A stretch of 64,000 nt of DNA from DATFES01 sp035457725 (GCA_035457725.1 DATIBC010000041.1:5070-69069); one strand, 5' to 3'; counted from the first letter of the stretch, positions 8,221 through 16,777 are shown. Numbers and translations: made by a program. The notes: generated from the sequence alone by a model not told the origin.

Positions 8221-9393
8221 CTAGATCGTGTGTTCCGGCTTTTGGATTCCGCGATTGCGTCGGCTGGCGAGCTTGCGCCATTCGACGATCGCCAGATCCG
8301 GCTCATAAAGCCGCTCCTCGACCCAACCGACGTCGCCGGCATAAAATGCCTCTCCCGCTTCGCGCGCCCAAACATCGTCATCGTTAAACCCGTCGAGCGC
8401 TAGCGACGACAGCCGCTCGTTGAACTCCTTGTCGAACGCCTTCTCGGCCTCAGGGCCATCGACACGGCGTCCCAGCGTTTGCAGGTAATAATGGCTGCCG
8501 GCGTCGCGCGAGACGTACCATTCGAATTGGATCGTGTCTTCCTGCGGCCAGGGATCGACCTTGAGCACGCCGGGCAGCCAGATCGAAATGTTGTTGGCGA
8601 CTTTCGTCGCGCCAAAGTGCCCCTCGGCGACCTTTTCATCGCCGAGATAGCTTTCGAACACCGGCATCGACAGGTCGCCCAGGAGATCGTAGACGCCGCT
8701 GCGTCCTTCGCTCTCCTCCACCGTGCGGAACGTCTCGACGCCCTCGGGCGGCGCGAAACCGACCGGAAGCGCTAGGTCGTTGCCTGTGACGAGCGGCGAT
8801 TTCTTGTGGATCCAGATATGTCCGGAATCGAACCCGTTCTCGACGCCAAGCCGCCAGTTGGCGTTGACCTGGCGCACCTTGCCGCGGATCGCCATGTCGG
8901 CGTCGAGAAAATCTGGCGGCACGTCGGTCCAAAGCGGCGGCGCCGTGATATCGCCGACGAAAACGAAGACGATCCCTTTCGCTTCCTCGACCGGATAGGT
9001 CTTGATCCGATGCTTGCCGATCTGCGTGCTCATCGGGTTGGTCAGGATGCCGATCAGTTCGCCGGTGAGCCAGCTATACGTCCAGCCGTGGTACCAGCAG
9101 GTGATGGTGTCGTTGCGAAAACATTCGAGCTTGGCCGAAAAATTTACCCCGCGATGCAGGCAACGGTCCTTCATCGCGTAGACCTTGCCGTCGATGCGTT
9201 TCAACAACAGGTTCTCTCCAAGCAGGCGCAGCGGCCGTATTTCGCCCTCCGCCACGTCGCGGGAAAACACCGTCGGATACCAGTGATTGCGAAATCCGAG
9301 CTTCGCTTCCACGTAGCCGCGCCACCCTTTGACTCTCTCGAGCACCTTGGGGTCCACCGTGGCGTTTACCGGCGGCGCAAACTGCGTCGACAT
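8221..9393 (-). CDS. carAa: CarAa-like Rieske non-heme iron oxygenase (terminal oxygenase)
   Basis: Terminal oxygenase of a multicomponent ring dioxygenase, predicted to attack the angular position of a carbazole-like tricyclic aromatic. Rieske ligands are Cys78/His80 (CLHRGVNFS) and Cys99/His102 (CWYHGW). The mononuclear iron site has His192 and His196 (GHIWIHKKS) and an Asp near 339 (GFNDDDVWARE). The opening VKGWRGYVEAKLGFRNHWYP and the ISIWLPGVLKVDPWP block are very close to carbazole 1,9a-dioxygenase CarAa, a homotrimer lacking a beta subunit; no beta-subunit gene is present here. I chose the ATG preceded by GGGAG. The frame is open upstream to 9723 but looks non-coding. The substrate remains inferred. 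Confidence 0.85.
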   Translation of the reverse strand: MSTQFAPPVNATVDPKVLERVKGWRGYVEAKLGFRNHWYPTVFSRDVAEGEIRPLRLLGENLLLKRIDGKVYAMKDRCLHRGVNFSAKLECFRNDTITCWYHGWTYSWLTGELIGILTNPMSTQIGKHRIKTYPVEEAKGIVFVFVGDITAPPLWTDVPPDFLDADMAIRGKVRQVNANWRLGVENGFDSGHIWIHKKSPLVTGNDLALPVGFAPPEGVETFRTVEESEGRSGVYDLLGDLSMPVFESYLGDEKVAEGHFGATKVANNISIWLPGVLKVDPWPQEDTIQFEWYVSRDAGSHYYLQTLGRRVDGPEAEKAFDKEFNERLSSLALDGFNDDDVWAREAGEAFYAGDVGWVEERLYEPDLAIVEWRKLASRRNRGIQKPEHTI

Positions 9394-9428
9394 TCGCCGT
9401 CTCCCACGCTGATTGTTAGCACAGATGA

Positions 9429-9444
9429 CAGACAAAAGTGTCTG
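9429..9444. promoter_or_regulatory. Inverted repeat in the carAa/gntR divergent intergenic region
   Basis: CAGACA-AAAG-TGTCTG is a perfect 6-base inverted repeat with a 4-base spacer. It lies 36 bases before the oxygenase start in the 272-base space between the divergent oxygenase and GntR genes. It could be an operator, or a short hairpin in the carAa leader. Confidence 0.35.
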
Positions 9445-9586
9445 ACGATATTGCCCGAGAGTCAAGATCGATACGGCTCTCCGACCCAAGCTCGACTTCG
9501 GACCCGGTGAGGTCCTTGGATGCCAAATTTTGCGCCCGGCATGGCGTCTTTCACCAAGCTTCCTATGGCCCCCTTGTTGTAATATA

Positions 9587-9597
9587 TTGTCCTGCAA
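9587..9597. promoter_or_regulatory. Candidate GntR operator, copy 1 (TTGTCCTGCAA)
   Basis: A near-palindromic TTGT-N3-GCAA site in an AT-rich stretch (AATATATT directly upstream), 69 bases before the GntR start. The same motif with two changes (TTATCCTACAA) occurs at 11491 before the outer-membrane channel gene. FadR-type GntR proteins commonly bind such short TTGT/ACAA half-sites. Confidence 0.4.
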
Positions 9598-9665
9598 TCC
9601 AGCCCACGGCGCGGTAATTGCTCTATCTTCGGATTTATCGCGGCGTAAGATCGCAGCGGGTGACC

Positions 9666-10340
9666 ATGGAAAAGAACAAGACGGGCGGCGCGAAGACGGT
9701 CGTCGAGGCAACCATCGAGGCAATCAAGAGCGGAATATTCGAGGGCCGCTATGCGCCCGGTCAACGCCTCATCGAGGCTGACCTGACGCGGGAACTAAGC
9801 GTGAGTCGCGGTCCGCTGCGCGAGGCGCTAGGCCGGTTGGTGGCCGACGGCTTGGTCGAAATTGAGCCCTATCGTGGGGCAATCGTCGCGCGGCCGTCGC
9901 GCGAGGACGTCGCCAACACGCTGCAACTTCGCGAAGTCCTCGAGGGCCTGGCGGCGCGGCTAGCGGCCGAGCGAATCGAAATTGGCGACAATCGCAAACG
10001 TCTCGTGGCCGAGCGGGACGCAATCGCCAAGAGCGACGCCGGCCTCGAGGTGGCGACGTTCATGAGCGACAATGAGCGCTTCCACGGGCTGATACTCAAG
10101 CTGTCGGGCAACTCGCAACTGGCCCGTCTGGTATCGCAGATGCAACTGCCGACGCTTCAGACGGCTTTTTTCCGGACGATCGACCAGAAAGTACGTTCGA
10201 ATTCGCTCGCCCAGCACCGGGAAATCCTGAACGCGATCCTGGCCGGCGATGGCGGCGCGGCGGAGCGCGCGATGCGGACGCACATCGCGCGCACCAGCGA
10301 ACTTGCCAAGCGGCTTCCGGACGCTTTATTCGGAGCGTGA
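9666..10340 (+). CDS. GntR-family (FadR/FCD) transcriptional regulator
   Basis: Probable repressor of the divergent car-like operon, released by a pathway intermediate. Residues ~10-75 form the winged helix-turn-helix (LTRELSVSRGPLREALGRLV). The rest is an FCD ligand-binding domain with the typical Asp/His metal-binding set (DNERFH, QHREI, MRTHI). A GntR-family repressor, CarR, controls the car operon of a sphingomonad carbazole degrader, which supports the assignment. I chose the ATG at 9666; an in-frame TTG lies 48 bases upstream. The gene ends 22 bases from the convergent channel gene. Confidence 0.82.
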   Translation: MEKNKTGGAKTVVEATIEAIKSGIFEGRYAPGQRLIEADLTRELSVSRGPLREALGRLVADGLVEIEPYRGAIVARPSREDVANTLQLREVLEGLAARLAAERIEIGDNRKRLVAERDAIAKSDAGLEVATFMSDNERFHGLILKLSGNSQLARLVSQMQLPTLQTAFFRTIDQKVRSNSLAQHREILNAILAGDGGAAERAMRTHIARTSELAKRLPDALFGA

Positions 10341-10362
10341 GTTCGCGCGGCAGCGCCGAAGG

Positions 10363-11364
10363 TCAAAAGCGAATCAACAAACGACCGATGATTCGGTCGC
10401 CCTCGGGCCGGTTCTCGACTAGATAGTCCTTCTGGTACTTGAGTTCGACCACGGCGCCGATCGGGTGCTGGTATTGGACCTGCGGGCCGATGCCGAGAGC
10501 GCGGCCGCGAAATCCGCCCAGAAACGGGACGTCATTCACCTCGTCGTCGCTGAATTGGTGATAGTAGTACCCACCGATGCCGACCAAGATCTTGCCCCAG
10601 TTGAGCTCCCAGCGGTAACCAAAGGAGTAATCGACGAGTATCGCTTCGCCTGAATCGTAGTTGGTCTCCGGATTTTCGAAGTTGATGTCCAGCGTGATCT
10701 TGCTCGACACCTCGAAGCCGCCGTGAAGCCAAGTGAAGGCATAGGCCGGACTGAAGGTGAAATAACCTTGCCCGATGTTGACAAGGCGACTTGCCTCGAA
10801 CGACGCGGTCGGAAAAGTAACATCGAAGCCGACGGCCTGATGGAAATTCGGCGAGTGCCACGCCAGGAGCTGGGTGATGGTGATATCCCCTACGCCGGTC
10901 TTCGATTGGCGGCCAAACGGCGGCTGGCTAAACGCCGCCGCAAGCCCGGCGGCCACCGGCGGCGGCAGCCCAGGAGGAATCGGCGGCGGTGGATTCTTGA
11001 TCGAAACGCGCACCACCGGAACGATTAATTGCGTGAGCCAATCGGCGCCGAGCACCTTGAGCCCCGGGTTATAAAGAAAGCGCGCCGCGTAGGCCTGCGT
11101 CTCTAGCTTGAAATTCGGGAAGAGCGGGTCGCCGCTCGAGTTGTTGAAGCGATCGGCGTCGATGAAAATGAACTCATTGGCTAGATACAGACCTTCGGGC
11201 GGCAGATTGCCGACGCCGATGCCGTTAAGGCCGTTGGGAAACGGATTGCGTCCGGATTCCGTCGCCATGACTGCGCCGCTTGCCAGAAACATTCCGCCGA
11301 GCGCCAAGGCTATCGACGTCCGCCATCCGATGGTCGTTTTCCCACCTGTCGACCCAGCCGCCAT
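10363..11364 (-). CDS. Outer-membrane beta-barrel channel, phenol-degradation MetA/SphA-like
   Basis: Predicted outer-membrane protein of the MetA/SphA-like transporter family often encoded beside aromatic catabolic genes, probably passing the hydrophobic substrate across the outer membrane. It has an N-terminal signal peptide ending near ASGAVMA. Alternating aromatic/hydrophobic strands follow (YFTFSPAYAFTW, DYSFGYRWELNW), and the protein ends in Phe (LLIRF), the usual barrel-assembly signal. A Pro-rich loop (PPPPIPPGLPPP) near residue 125 is unusual. The ATG at 11364 is preceded by GGGAGG. It points the same way as the car-like operon but has its own upstream region. Confidence 0.72.
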   Translation of the reverse strand: MAAGSTGGKTTIGWRTSIALALGGMFLASGAVMATESGRNPFPNGLNGIGVGNLPPEGLYLANEFIFIDADRFNNSSGDPLFPNFKLETQAYAARFLYNPGLKVLGADWLTQLIVPVVRVSIKNPPPPIPPGLPPPVAAGLAAAFSQPPFGRQSKTGVGDITITQLLAWHSPNFHQAVGFDVTFPTASFEASRLVNIGQGYFTFSPAYAFTWLHGGFEVSSKITLDINFENPETNYDSGEAILVDYSFGYRWELNWGKILVGIGGYYYHQFSDDEVNDVPFLGGFRGRALGIGPQVQYQHPIGAVVELKYQKDYLVENRPEGDRIIGRLLIRF

Positions 11365-11468
11365 CTCGAGGTCCTCCCGTTTCGCCAGTCTTTTGACGCC
11401 GCTGGCTGAGGCTGCCGGCCTCTGTCGACGCGTACGGGACGATGTCCTTGATCGGCGACAACAATTGC

Positions 11469-11515
11469 CATACGACTGTATGATGCAATCTTATCCTACA
11501 ATAGTAGACTATAGT
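11469..11515. promoter_or_regulatory. Palindrome-rich divergent control region with motif copy 2
   Basis: Between the channel gene (minus) and the GlcG-like gene (plus) lie CATAC-GACT-GTATG at 11469-11482, TTATCCTACAA at 11491-11501 (9 of 11 bases shared with the site at 9587) and ATAGT-AG-ACTAT at 11501-11512. These are likely operator and promoter elements that bring both genes under the GntR regulator. Confidence 0.4.
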
Positions 11516-11569
11516 CAAGCCGGCACCGCCGCAGGCGCGCCCACGGCTGGCAACACATGGAGAAATGCA

Positions 11570-12019
11570 ATGGCTGCAAAAACGTTTGCCCTGGAAGCCG
11601 CCGAGACCATCGCCGACACCGCTCTGGCCAAGGGACGTGAATTGCGTTTGGCACCGTTAACGGTGGCGGTGCTCGATGCCGGCGGGGTTCTTGTCGTGCT
11701 CAAGCGCGAGGACGGCTCGAGCCTGCTCCGCCCTGAGATCGCCGTCGGCAAGGCATGGGGTGCGCTGGCGATGGGCGTCGGAACGCGCGCGATCGCCGCG
11801 CGGGCCGCGCAAGCGCCGGCGTTCATTCATGCCGTGACGACGCTCGCCGGCGGACGTTTTGTCCCAGTCCCTGGCGGCGTCCTGATCCGCTACACGGATG
11901 ACGAGATCGTCGGCGCAGTCGGGATCAGCGGTGATAGTTCGGACAATGACGAGACCTGCGCGGTCGCCGGAATAGTCGCCGCAGGATTCAAAGCGGATGC
12001 CGGCGGCCCGCCACGATGA
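11570..12019 (+). CDS. GlcG/HbpS-like (DUF336) protein
   Basis: A 149-aa protein of the GlcG/HbpS family, recognised by VAVLDAGGVLVVLKREDG, the FIHAVTTLAGGRFVPVPGG block and the final VGAVGISGDSSDNDE. Family members are small helical/sheet proteins, some heme-binding, often encoded in aromatic or glycolate catabolic clusters; the biochemical role is unclear. I chose the ATG at 11570. The frame is open further upstream through the control region but without family similarity. It is divergent from the outer-membrane channel and shares its regulatory region. It ends 8 bases before the convergent ankyrin gene. Confidence 0.75.
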   Translation: MAAKTFALEAAETIADTALAKGRELRLAPLTVAVLDAGGVLVVLKREDGSSLLRPEIAVGKAWGALAMGVGTRAIAARAAQAPAFIHAVTTLAGGRFVPVPGGVLIRYTDDEIVGAVGISGDSSDNDETCAVAGIVAAGFKADAGGPPR

Positions 12020-12027
12020 TCGGCGCG

Positions 12028-12480
12028 CTATCGACTATTCGCGCCGGAAACCAGTTCCAAGATTTCGTCGCGATTAATCGCCCAGCGCGCCCAATCGGCA
12101 GGACCCAAGCCGAATCGGTTGCGATGATCGAGGCGGGCGCCATTTTCTACTAGAAAACGGGCGGTCGCAGCGTGTCCGCGCGCGCAAGCGAACATCAAGG
12201 CGGTATTGCCGGCGTCATTGACGGCGTCGATTTGCGCGCCGCGAGCAAGCAGCAGCTTGGCGATGTCGAGCGCGCCTTTCGCCGCAGCTCGCATGAGAGC
12301 GGTGTCACCGTTTTGTCCGCTCGCATTCGGCGGGATTGCAGCGTCGAGTAGTCGTTCGACCGCGGCGAAATCTCCAAGTTCAACGGCGCGAATGATCTCA
12401 GGGTCATGCACAGCGCGGCGATCAAAGCGTGTTCCATGCGCCAACGTCAAGCGGCCCGATGTCGACATGATGGCGACCAT
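12028..12480 (-). CDS. Ankyrin-repeat protein
   Basis: A 150-aa protein built mainly of ankyrin repeats. Three clear units are visible (GDTALMRAAAKGALDIAKLLL, GNTALMFACARGHAATARFL, and an N-terminal EIIRAVELGDFAAVERLL). They form a protein-protein interaction surface. No signal peptide or membrane segment is seen, so it is probably cytosolic. I chose the ATG at 12480 because AGGA lies just upstream; a second in-frame ATG at 12468 is possible. The partner and function are unknown. Confidence 0.72.
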   Translation of the reverse strand: MVAIMSTSGRLTLAHGTRFDRRAVHDPEIIRAVELGDFAAVERLLDAAIPPNASGQNGDTALMRAAAKGALDIAKLLLARGAQIDAVNDAGNTALMFACARGHAATARFLVENGARLDHRNRFGLGPADWARWAINRDEILELVSGANSR

Positions 12481-12688
12481 CAATCCTGGCCATTAGTCCC
12501 GCTTGCCAGGGAAAGCCGCGATCTAGATCGGCCGATAGCGCGCTTACACGGTCTACAACCGCTCAGCGAGGCGCGGCCCGACGCATCTTCGAATCGGCCT
12601 TGCTTGACGGACGACCGATACCCGACGCAGTCTCGTCGCTATGATCCGCCGGCGAATTCGCCGGCAGACTTCATGTTACCCTTGGCCA

Positions 12689-13000
12689 ATGAGCGTCGCC
12701 GAGACGATCCGAAACAAGCTCACCGCCGCCTACCAGCCGACGCGGCTCGCCGTCATCGACGAGTCGCATCGCCATACCGGACACGCTGGAGCGCGTCCCG
12801 AGGGCGAAACGCATTTTCGTGTCGAAATCGTCTCGGCCGCCTTTTCCGGCAAATCGCGCGTCGCCCGCCAGCGCGCTGTCTACCAGACGCTGAGCGACGA
12901 GCTTCGCGGCCCGGTCCACGCGCTTGCGCTCAGCACGTTGACCCCTGAGGAAGACCTAGCGCCCCTGCGCAACAGCGGAGTATCCCCAGCCGACCGATAA
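12689..13000 (+). CDS. bolA: BolA-family protein
   Basis: A 103-aa member of the BolA family, small proteins that work with monothiol glutaredoxins in iron-sulfur cluster handling. The conserved core ESHRHTGH is present with the following ETHFRVEIVSAAF strand and the RQRAVYQTL helix. I chose the ATG at 12689; the frame is open upstream but gives only basic low-similarity sequence. The gene stands alone between the ankyrin gene and an RHH protein. In many Alphaproteobacteria bolA lies next to the DnaJ-cobS genes, found here 20 kb away. Confidence 0.85.
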   Translation: MSVAETIRNKLTAAYQPTRLAVIDESHRHTGHAGARPEGETHFRVEIVSAAFSGKSRVARQRAVYQTLSDELRGPVHALALSTLTPEEDLAPLRNSGVSPADR

Positions 13001-13153
13001 GCGCCGGATTGTTCCGTGGACTGTACAACTGAAACGAGTATAATACTAAAATATCGTATTAAAAGTTGCAATACGGACAAAACTACGGCATGATTTGTTC
13101 GAGTCGTGTTCTACCTGCGCGGGCAAATGCGCAGGGTAAGGATCCGGGGTATC

Positions 13154-13435
13154 ATGTCGGGCGTTTCGCCGCGCAATGTCCGCATTGGGCGCCGTCGAAC
13201 CAGCATGCGGCTCGAGGCGGAATTCTGGTCCGCGCTCGCCGAGATGGCTGATCGCAAAGGCACGACGGCTGCGATGCTTTGCACCGAGATTGCGCGTCGA
13301 CGCGGTAACTACGGACTCAGCGCCGCGGTCCGCGTCGAAGTGCTGAATTTTTTCCGGAGCACCTTCCATGAATCGGCGCCGGTGCGTCCGCGCAAGCAAA
13401 AGACCGGGTCACGAATATCTTCGTCTAGAGCATGA
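13154..13435 (+). CDS. Ribbon-helix-helix domain protein
   Basis: A small basic protein (93 aa) with an RHH_4-type fold: strand TSMRLEAEFW followed by helices ALAEMADRKG and AAMLCTEIARRR. Such proteins are short alphaproteobacterial DNA-binding regulators. I chose the ATG before SGVSPRNVRIG; in-frame ATGs at 13130 and upstream are alternatives. The C-terminal ~20 residues are Lys/Arg/Ser-rich and run into the repeat-like segment that follows. Targets are unknown. Confidence 0.6.
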   Translation: MSGVSPRNVRIGRRRTSMRLEAEFWSALAEMADRKGTTAAMLCTEIARRRGNYGLSAAVRVEVLNFFRSTFHESAPVRPRKQKTGSRISSSRA

Positions 13436-13741
13436 CCCGCGTCAGCGTAATCATATCGTGCGCCCTCATGGTTTGTCCTTCGCCTCGCACGCCCATCCTC
13501 ATGGTGCGAGCCGCCTCATCGTGCGCGGTCGGCCTCTCCTTCGCCAGGCTCAAGATGAGGCCGGCCGTCGAAGGACGAAACATCGAGGATGGACATGCGG
13601 CTCAGGATGCCGAGGCTCACCATGAAGACAAATTCATCAGTCCTCGCCCCGGCGCGACGCATGCCTCCCCCTCATCCCGAGCTTGTCGAGGGACGAAAGG
13701 CGAGGGCCAAGGCCGGCGATTCAACCTCGGCGGATCATATT
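13436..13741. repeat. Gene-free segment with degraded REP-like palindromic elements
   Basis: About 300 bases without a convincing gene. It carries several diverged copies of a motif of the form CTTCGCCAGGCTCAAGATGAGG / CTCATCCCGAGCTTGTCGAGG in both orientations, the kind of extragenic palindrome found between alphaproteobacterial genes. Open frames crossing it have no recognisable similarity. Confidence 0.45.
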
Positions 13742-15085
13742 CTAGGACGCCGCGTTTAGCGGCAGCGGCGTTCCGGCGTCTCCCTGGGCCGCTACCCCGG
13801 TCGGCGGCGGCATGACGCGCAACGCGACAATCTGATTGCGCTTGCGCCGCAGAATCTCGAACCGATATCCGTAAAAAGTGAACACCTGTCCGACCTCGGG
13901 AATCCGCCGCGCCTCGTGGAGGACCAACCCGGCGATGGTGGTCGCGTGCTGATCGGGCAAGCGCCAGTCGAGATCGCGATTGAGATCGCGGATTGCCACG
14001 TGCCCGTCGACGATATAGCTGCCGTCGGGCTGAGGCCGCACGCCTGGGGCTTGAAACTCGTGTCGCTCGGCGATTTCTCCAACGATTTCCTCAAGGATGT
14101 CCTCGAGCGTGACCACGCCCAGCAGCGCCCCGTATTCGTCGACGACAAGGGCAAAATGCTCCCGCCGGCGGCGAAACGCTTCGAGTTGATCGAATAGCGT
14201 CGTCGATTCGGGGATGAACCATGGGCGCGCCGCGATCTCGACGATATTGATGGCGTCCGGATTCCCCTCCCGGATGCGCAGCGCCTGCAATAGGGCCTTG
14301 GCATGCAGTACGCCGACGATGTTCTCCGGCTGCCCGCGCCACAACGGAATGCGGGTGTGCGGGCTCGCCAAAGCCTGCTCGAGTATCGCCGTCGGCTTCT
14401 GGTCGGCGTTGATCGAAAGCACGTTCTGCCGATGCACCATGATCTGCGCGACCTCGACCTCGGCAAGATCGAGAATCGAGCGCAACATCGCCCGTTCGCG
14501 CGGCGCGGCGCGGTCGGGGGCGACGTGCAATTCGATCGCGCCGCGTAGCTCCTCCACCGCGGCTTCGGGGTTGCGCTCGAGCCGGTGCACGCCGATAAGG
14601 CGGAACAGGCTCCTGGCGATCGCCTGCGTTGCCATCGACACCGGCGCCAACATGCGCACGGCGACGTCGATCGCCGGCGCCAGCGCGAGGACGACGCGCA
14701 CCGGACGGTTGATGGCGAAGGTCTTGGGCATCACCTCGCCGAACAACACGACAAGCGCCGTCATGGCGATGGCCGAATATGCGATGCCGGCCTCGCCGAA
14801 CAACTCGATCAGCGCGGCGGTGGCGAAGGCAGAGGCGACAATGTTGACGAAATTATTGCCGAGCAGGATCGCCGCCAGCACGACATCCAGCCGATCGCGC
14901 AGCTTGAGTGTGAGCTGCGCCCGCCGATTGCCCTTGCGCGCCAGCGCATGGAGCCGCGGTCGCGAGGCGGCGGTTAGCGCCGTTTCCGAGATCGAGAACA
15001 GCGCCGACACGGCGAGCAAAAGGGCGATGACGGTCGCCGACAGCCAAACCGGTCCAGGGATTTGAAAACCGGCTTCCACTGTCAC
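13742..15085 (-). CDS. CNNM/CorC-HlyC family membrane protein with CBS pair
   Basis: A predicted Mg2+/Co2+ efflux-related membrane protein. The N-terminal ~190 residues form a CNNM (DUF21) transmembrane domain with three to four hydrophobic helices and the motif FSISETALTAASR. Residues ~205-330 hold a CBS pair (IMVHRQNVLSI; VVDEYGALLGVVTLEDILEEIVGEI). The C-terminal ~80 residues are the CorC_HlyC domain (DGSYIVDGHVAIRDLNRDL). At 447 aa it has the normal length. It follows the aroKB gene after only 3 bases on the same strand, so the two are probably co-transcribed. Confidence 0.9.
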   Translation of the reverse strand: MTVEAGFQIPGPVWLSATVIALLLAVSALFSISETALTAASRPRLHALARKGNRRAQLTLKLRDRLDVVLAAILLGNNFVNIVASAFATAALIELFGEAGIAYSAIAMTALVVLFGEVMPKTFAINRPVRVVLALAPAIDVAVRMLAPVSMATQAIARSLFRLIGVHRLERNPEAAVEELRGAIELHVAPDRAAPRERAMLRSILDLAEVEVAQIMVHRQNVLSINADQKPTAILEQALASPHTRIPLWRGQPENIVGVLHAKALLQALRIREGNPDAINIVEIAARPWFIPESTTLFDQLEAFRRRREHFALVVDEYGALLGVVTLEDILEEIVGEIAERHEFQAPGVRPQPDGSYIVDGHVAIRDLNRDLDWRLPDQHATTIAGLVLHEARRIPEVGQVFTFYGYRFEILRRKRNQIVALRVMPPPTGVAAQGDAGTPLPLNAAS

Positions 15086-15088
15086 GCC

Positions 15089-16777
15089 TCAAGCGGCCAC
15101 GGCGTCGGCGAGAAGCGCGCGCAACGCGGCGGGATCGACATCGCGAGCGACGAAAGCCTCGCCGATCCCGCGCGCCAGGATGAATATGGCGGCGCCTCCC
15201 CGCGCTTTCTTGTCGTGCGCCATCGACGCGATCAGCGAATTGGCGTCCAGTCGGCCCAAATCGGCTCTCGCCAGCGCCGTTGGCAGCCCGACCGCCTCGA
15301 GATGCCTGCGAACGCGTTCGGCGTCCCCGGTCGCGCACAGCCCTAGCCGCGCTGAAAGCTCGAACGCCAGCGTTATCCCGATCGCCACCGCCTCGCCATG
15401 CAGCAGCGCCTCGCCAAATCCGGTCGCTGCTTCGAGCGCATGGCCAAACGTATGGCCGAGATTGAGCAACGCCCGCCGACCAGCCTCGCGCTCGTCGGCG
15501 GCGACGATCCGCGCCTTGGCGCGGACTGAGCGCGCCACCGCGAAGGACTGCGCCGCCGAATCGCCGGCCAGCACGCGCGATCCGTTGGCTTCGAGCCAGG
15601 CAAAGAAATCGGCGTCGTCGATGAGTCCATACTTGACGATCTCGGCATAGCCAGCGCGAAGCTCGCGCGCAGATAGCGTCTTGAGCGCGTCGAGGTCGGC
15701 GACGACCATTCTCGGCTGGTGAAACGCGCCGACGAGATTCTTGCCATGGCGCGTGTTGATGCCCGTTTTGCCGCCGACCGAACTGTCGACCTGGGCGAGC
15801 AGCGTCGTCGGTGCCTGGACATAATCGATTCCGCGCAGCACGAGACTCGCGGCGAATCCGGTGAGGTCGCCGACCACTCCGCCGCCGAGCGCCATCAGCA
15901 TGGCGCCGCGATCGGGCTTCAAATCGAGGACGCGCTCGACCAGCGACTGGAGGTGAGCGAAGTCCTTGGCGCCCTCGCCCGGCGCCACTTCGATCAATTG
16001 CGCGGCGACGCCGGCGGCATCGAGCCCGAATTTGGCGCGCGGCCATTGCGTCCGCGCGACGTTGACGTCACTGACGACGATGAGCCGTCGTTCGCGCAGT
16101 AGCGGCAGAACGAGTTGGCCTACGCGGTCGAGCAATCCGGCGCCGATATGAACATCGTAACCGCGCGCCCCTAGCTCGACCCGCACTTGCGTTACGTTCT
16201 CGATCCTGGCCTCGCCGGCAAGATAGCGCCGCAGCGCCTCGGCGACGCGCTCGACGGTCGCCTCGGGCGGTCCATCGACACTTTCGACCCGAATATCGGC
16301 CTGCGCATATATGGGATTGCGCTCGGCCATCAATCGCGACAGAACTTCGCGCGGATCGCCCCGCTTCAGCAGCGGTCGGTTGTTTCGCCGCGCCACGCGA
16401 CGCAACAGCAAATCGAGATCGGCGTCGAGCCACACCGAAATGCCGCGCGCCTTGATCTTGGCGCGCGTTTCCGGATCGATGAACGCGCCGCCGCCGGTCG
16501 AAAGCACCTGCGTTGGCGCGTCGAGGAGCCGTTGAACGATCTTTCGCTCGCCCTCGCGGAATGCTTGTTCGCCGAGCGTGTCGAAAATTTCTTCGACCGA
16601 CCGGCCGGCCGCCGCCTCGATCTCGTGATCGGCGTCGGTGAATGGCACTCCCAGTCGCTGTGCCAGTCGCCGGCCGATCGCGCTCTTGCCGGCTCCCATC
16701 AGCCCGACGAAGACGATGGTGCGCGGAACGGCGGGCGCGACCGGATCGGCCGGCGTATCCGAATTAGATCGCGCCAT
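15089..16777 (-). CDS. aroKB: Bifunctional shikimate kinase / 3-dehydroquinate synthase
   Basis: A fusion of two enzymes of aromatic amino acid synthesis that catalyse non-consecutive steps. Residues ~18-190 are shikimate kinase (Walker A GLMGAGKS at 25-32, DADHEIE, GGGAF). Residues ~200-562 are 3-dehydroquinate synthase (SDVNVARTQWP, ALGGGVVGDLTGFAAS, QVDSSVGGKTGIN, HGEAVAIG, NLGHTFGHALE). All NAD- and Zn-binding blocks are intact, so both activities are expected. At 562 aa it equals the sum of the two single enzymes. It leads the aroKB-corC operon and is divergent from the xerD block. Confidence 0.93.
   Translation of the reverse strand: MARSNSDTPADPVAPAVPRTIVFVGLMGAGKSAIGRRLAQRLGVPFTDADHEIEAAAGRSVEEIFDTLGEQAFREGERKIVQRLLDAPTQVLSTGGGAFIDPETRAKIKARGISVWLDADLDLLLRRVARRNNRPLLKRGDPREVLSRLMAERNPIYAQADIRVESVDGPPEATVERVAEALRRYLAGEARIENVTQVRVELGARGYDVHIGAGLLDRVGQLVLPLLRERRLIVVSDVNVARTQWPRAKFGLDAAGVAAQLIEVAPGEGAKDFAHLQSLVERVLDLKPDRGAMLMALGGGVVGDLTGFAASLVLRGIDYVQAPTTLLAQVDSSVGGKTGINTRHGKNLVGAFHQPRMVVADLDALKTLSARELRAGYAEIVKYGLIDDADFFAWLEANGSRVLAGDSAAQSFAVARSVRAKARIVAADEREAGRRALLNLGHTFGHALEAATGFGEALLHGEAVAIGITLAFELSARLGLCATGDAERVRRHLEAVGLPTALARADLGRLDANSLIASMAHDKKARGGAAIFILARGIGEAFVARDVDPAALRALLADAVAA

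Noticed and set aside
13432..13815. Open frame across the segment after the RHH gene
   Set aside because: The sequence is made of degraded palindromic repeat copies and runs antisense into the CorC-type gene, with no ribosome-binding site or similarity.
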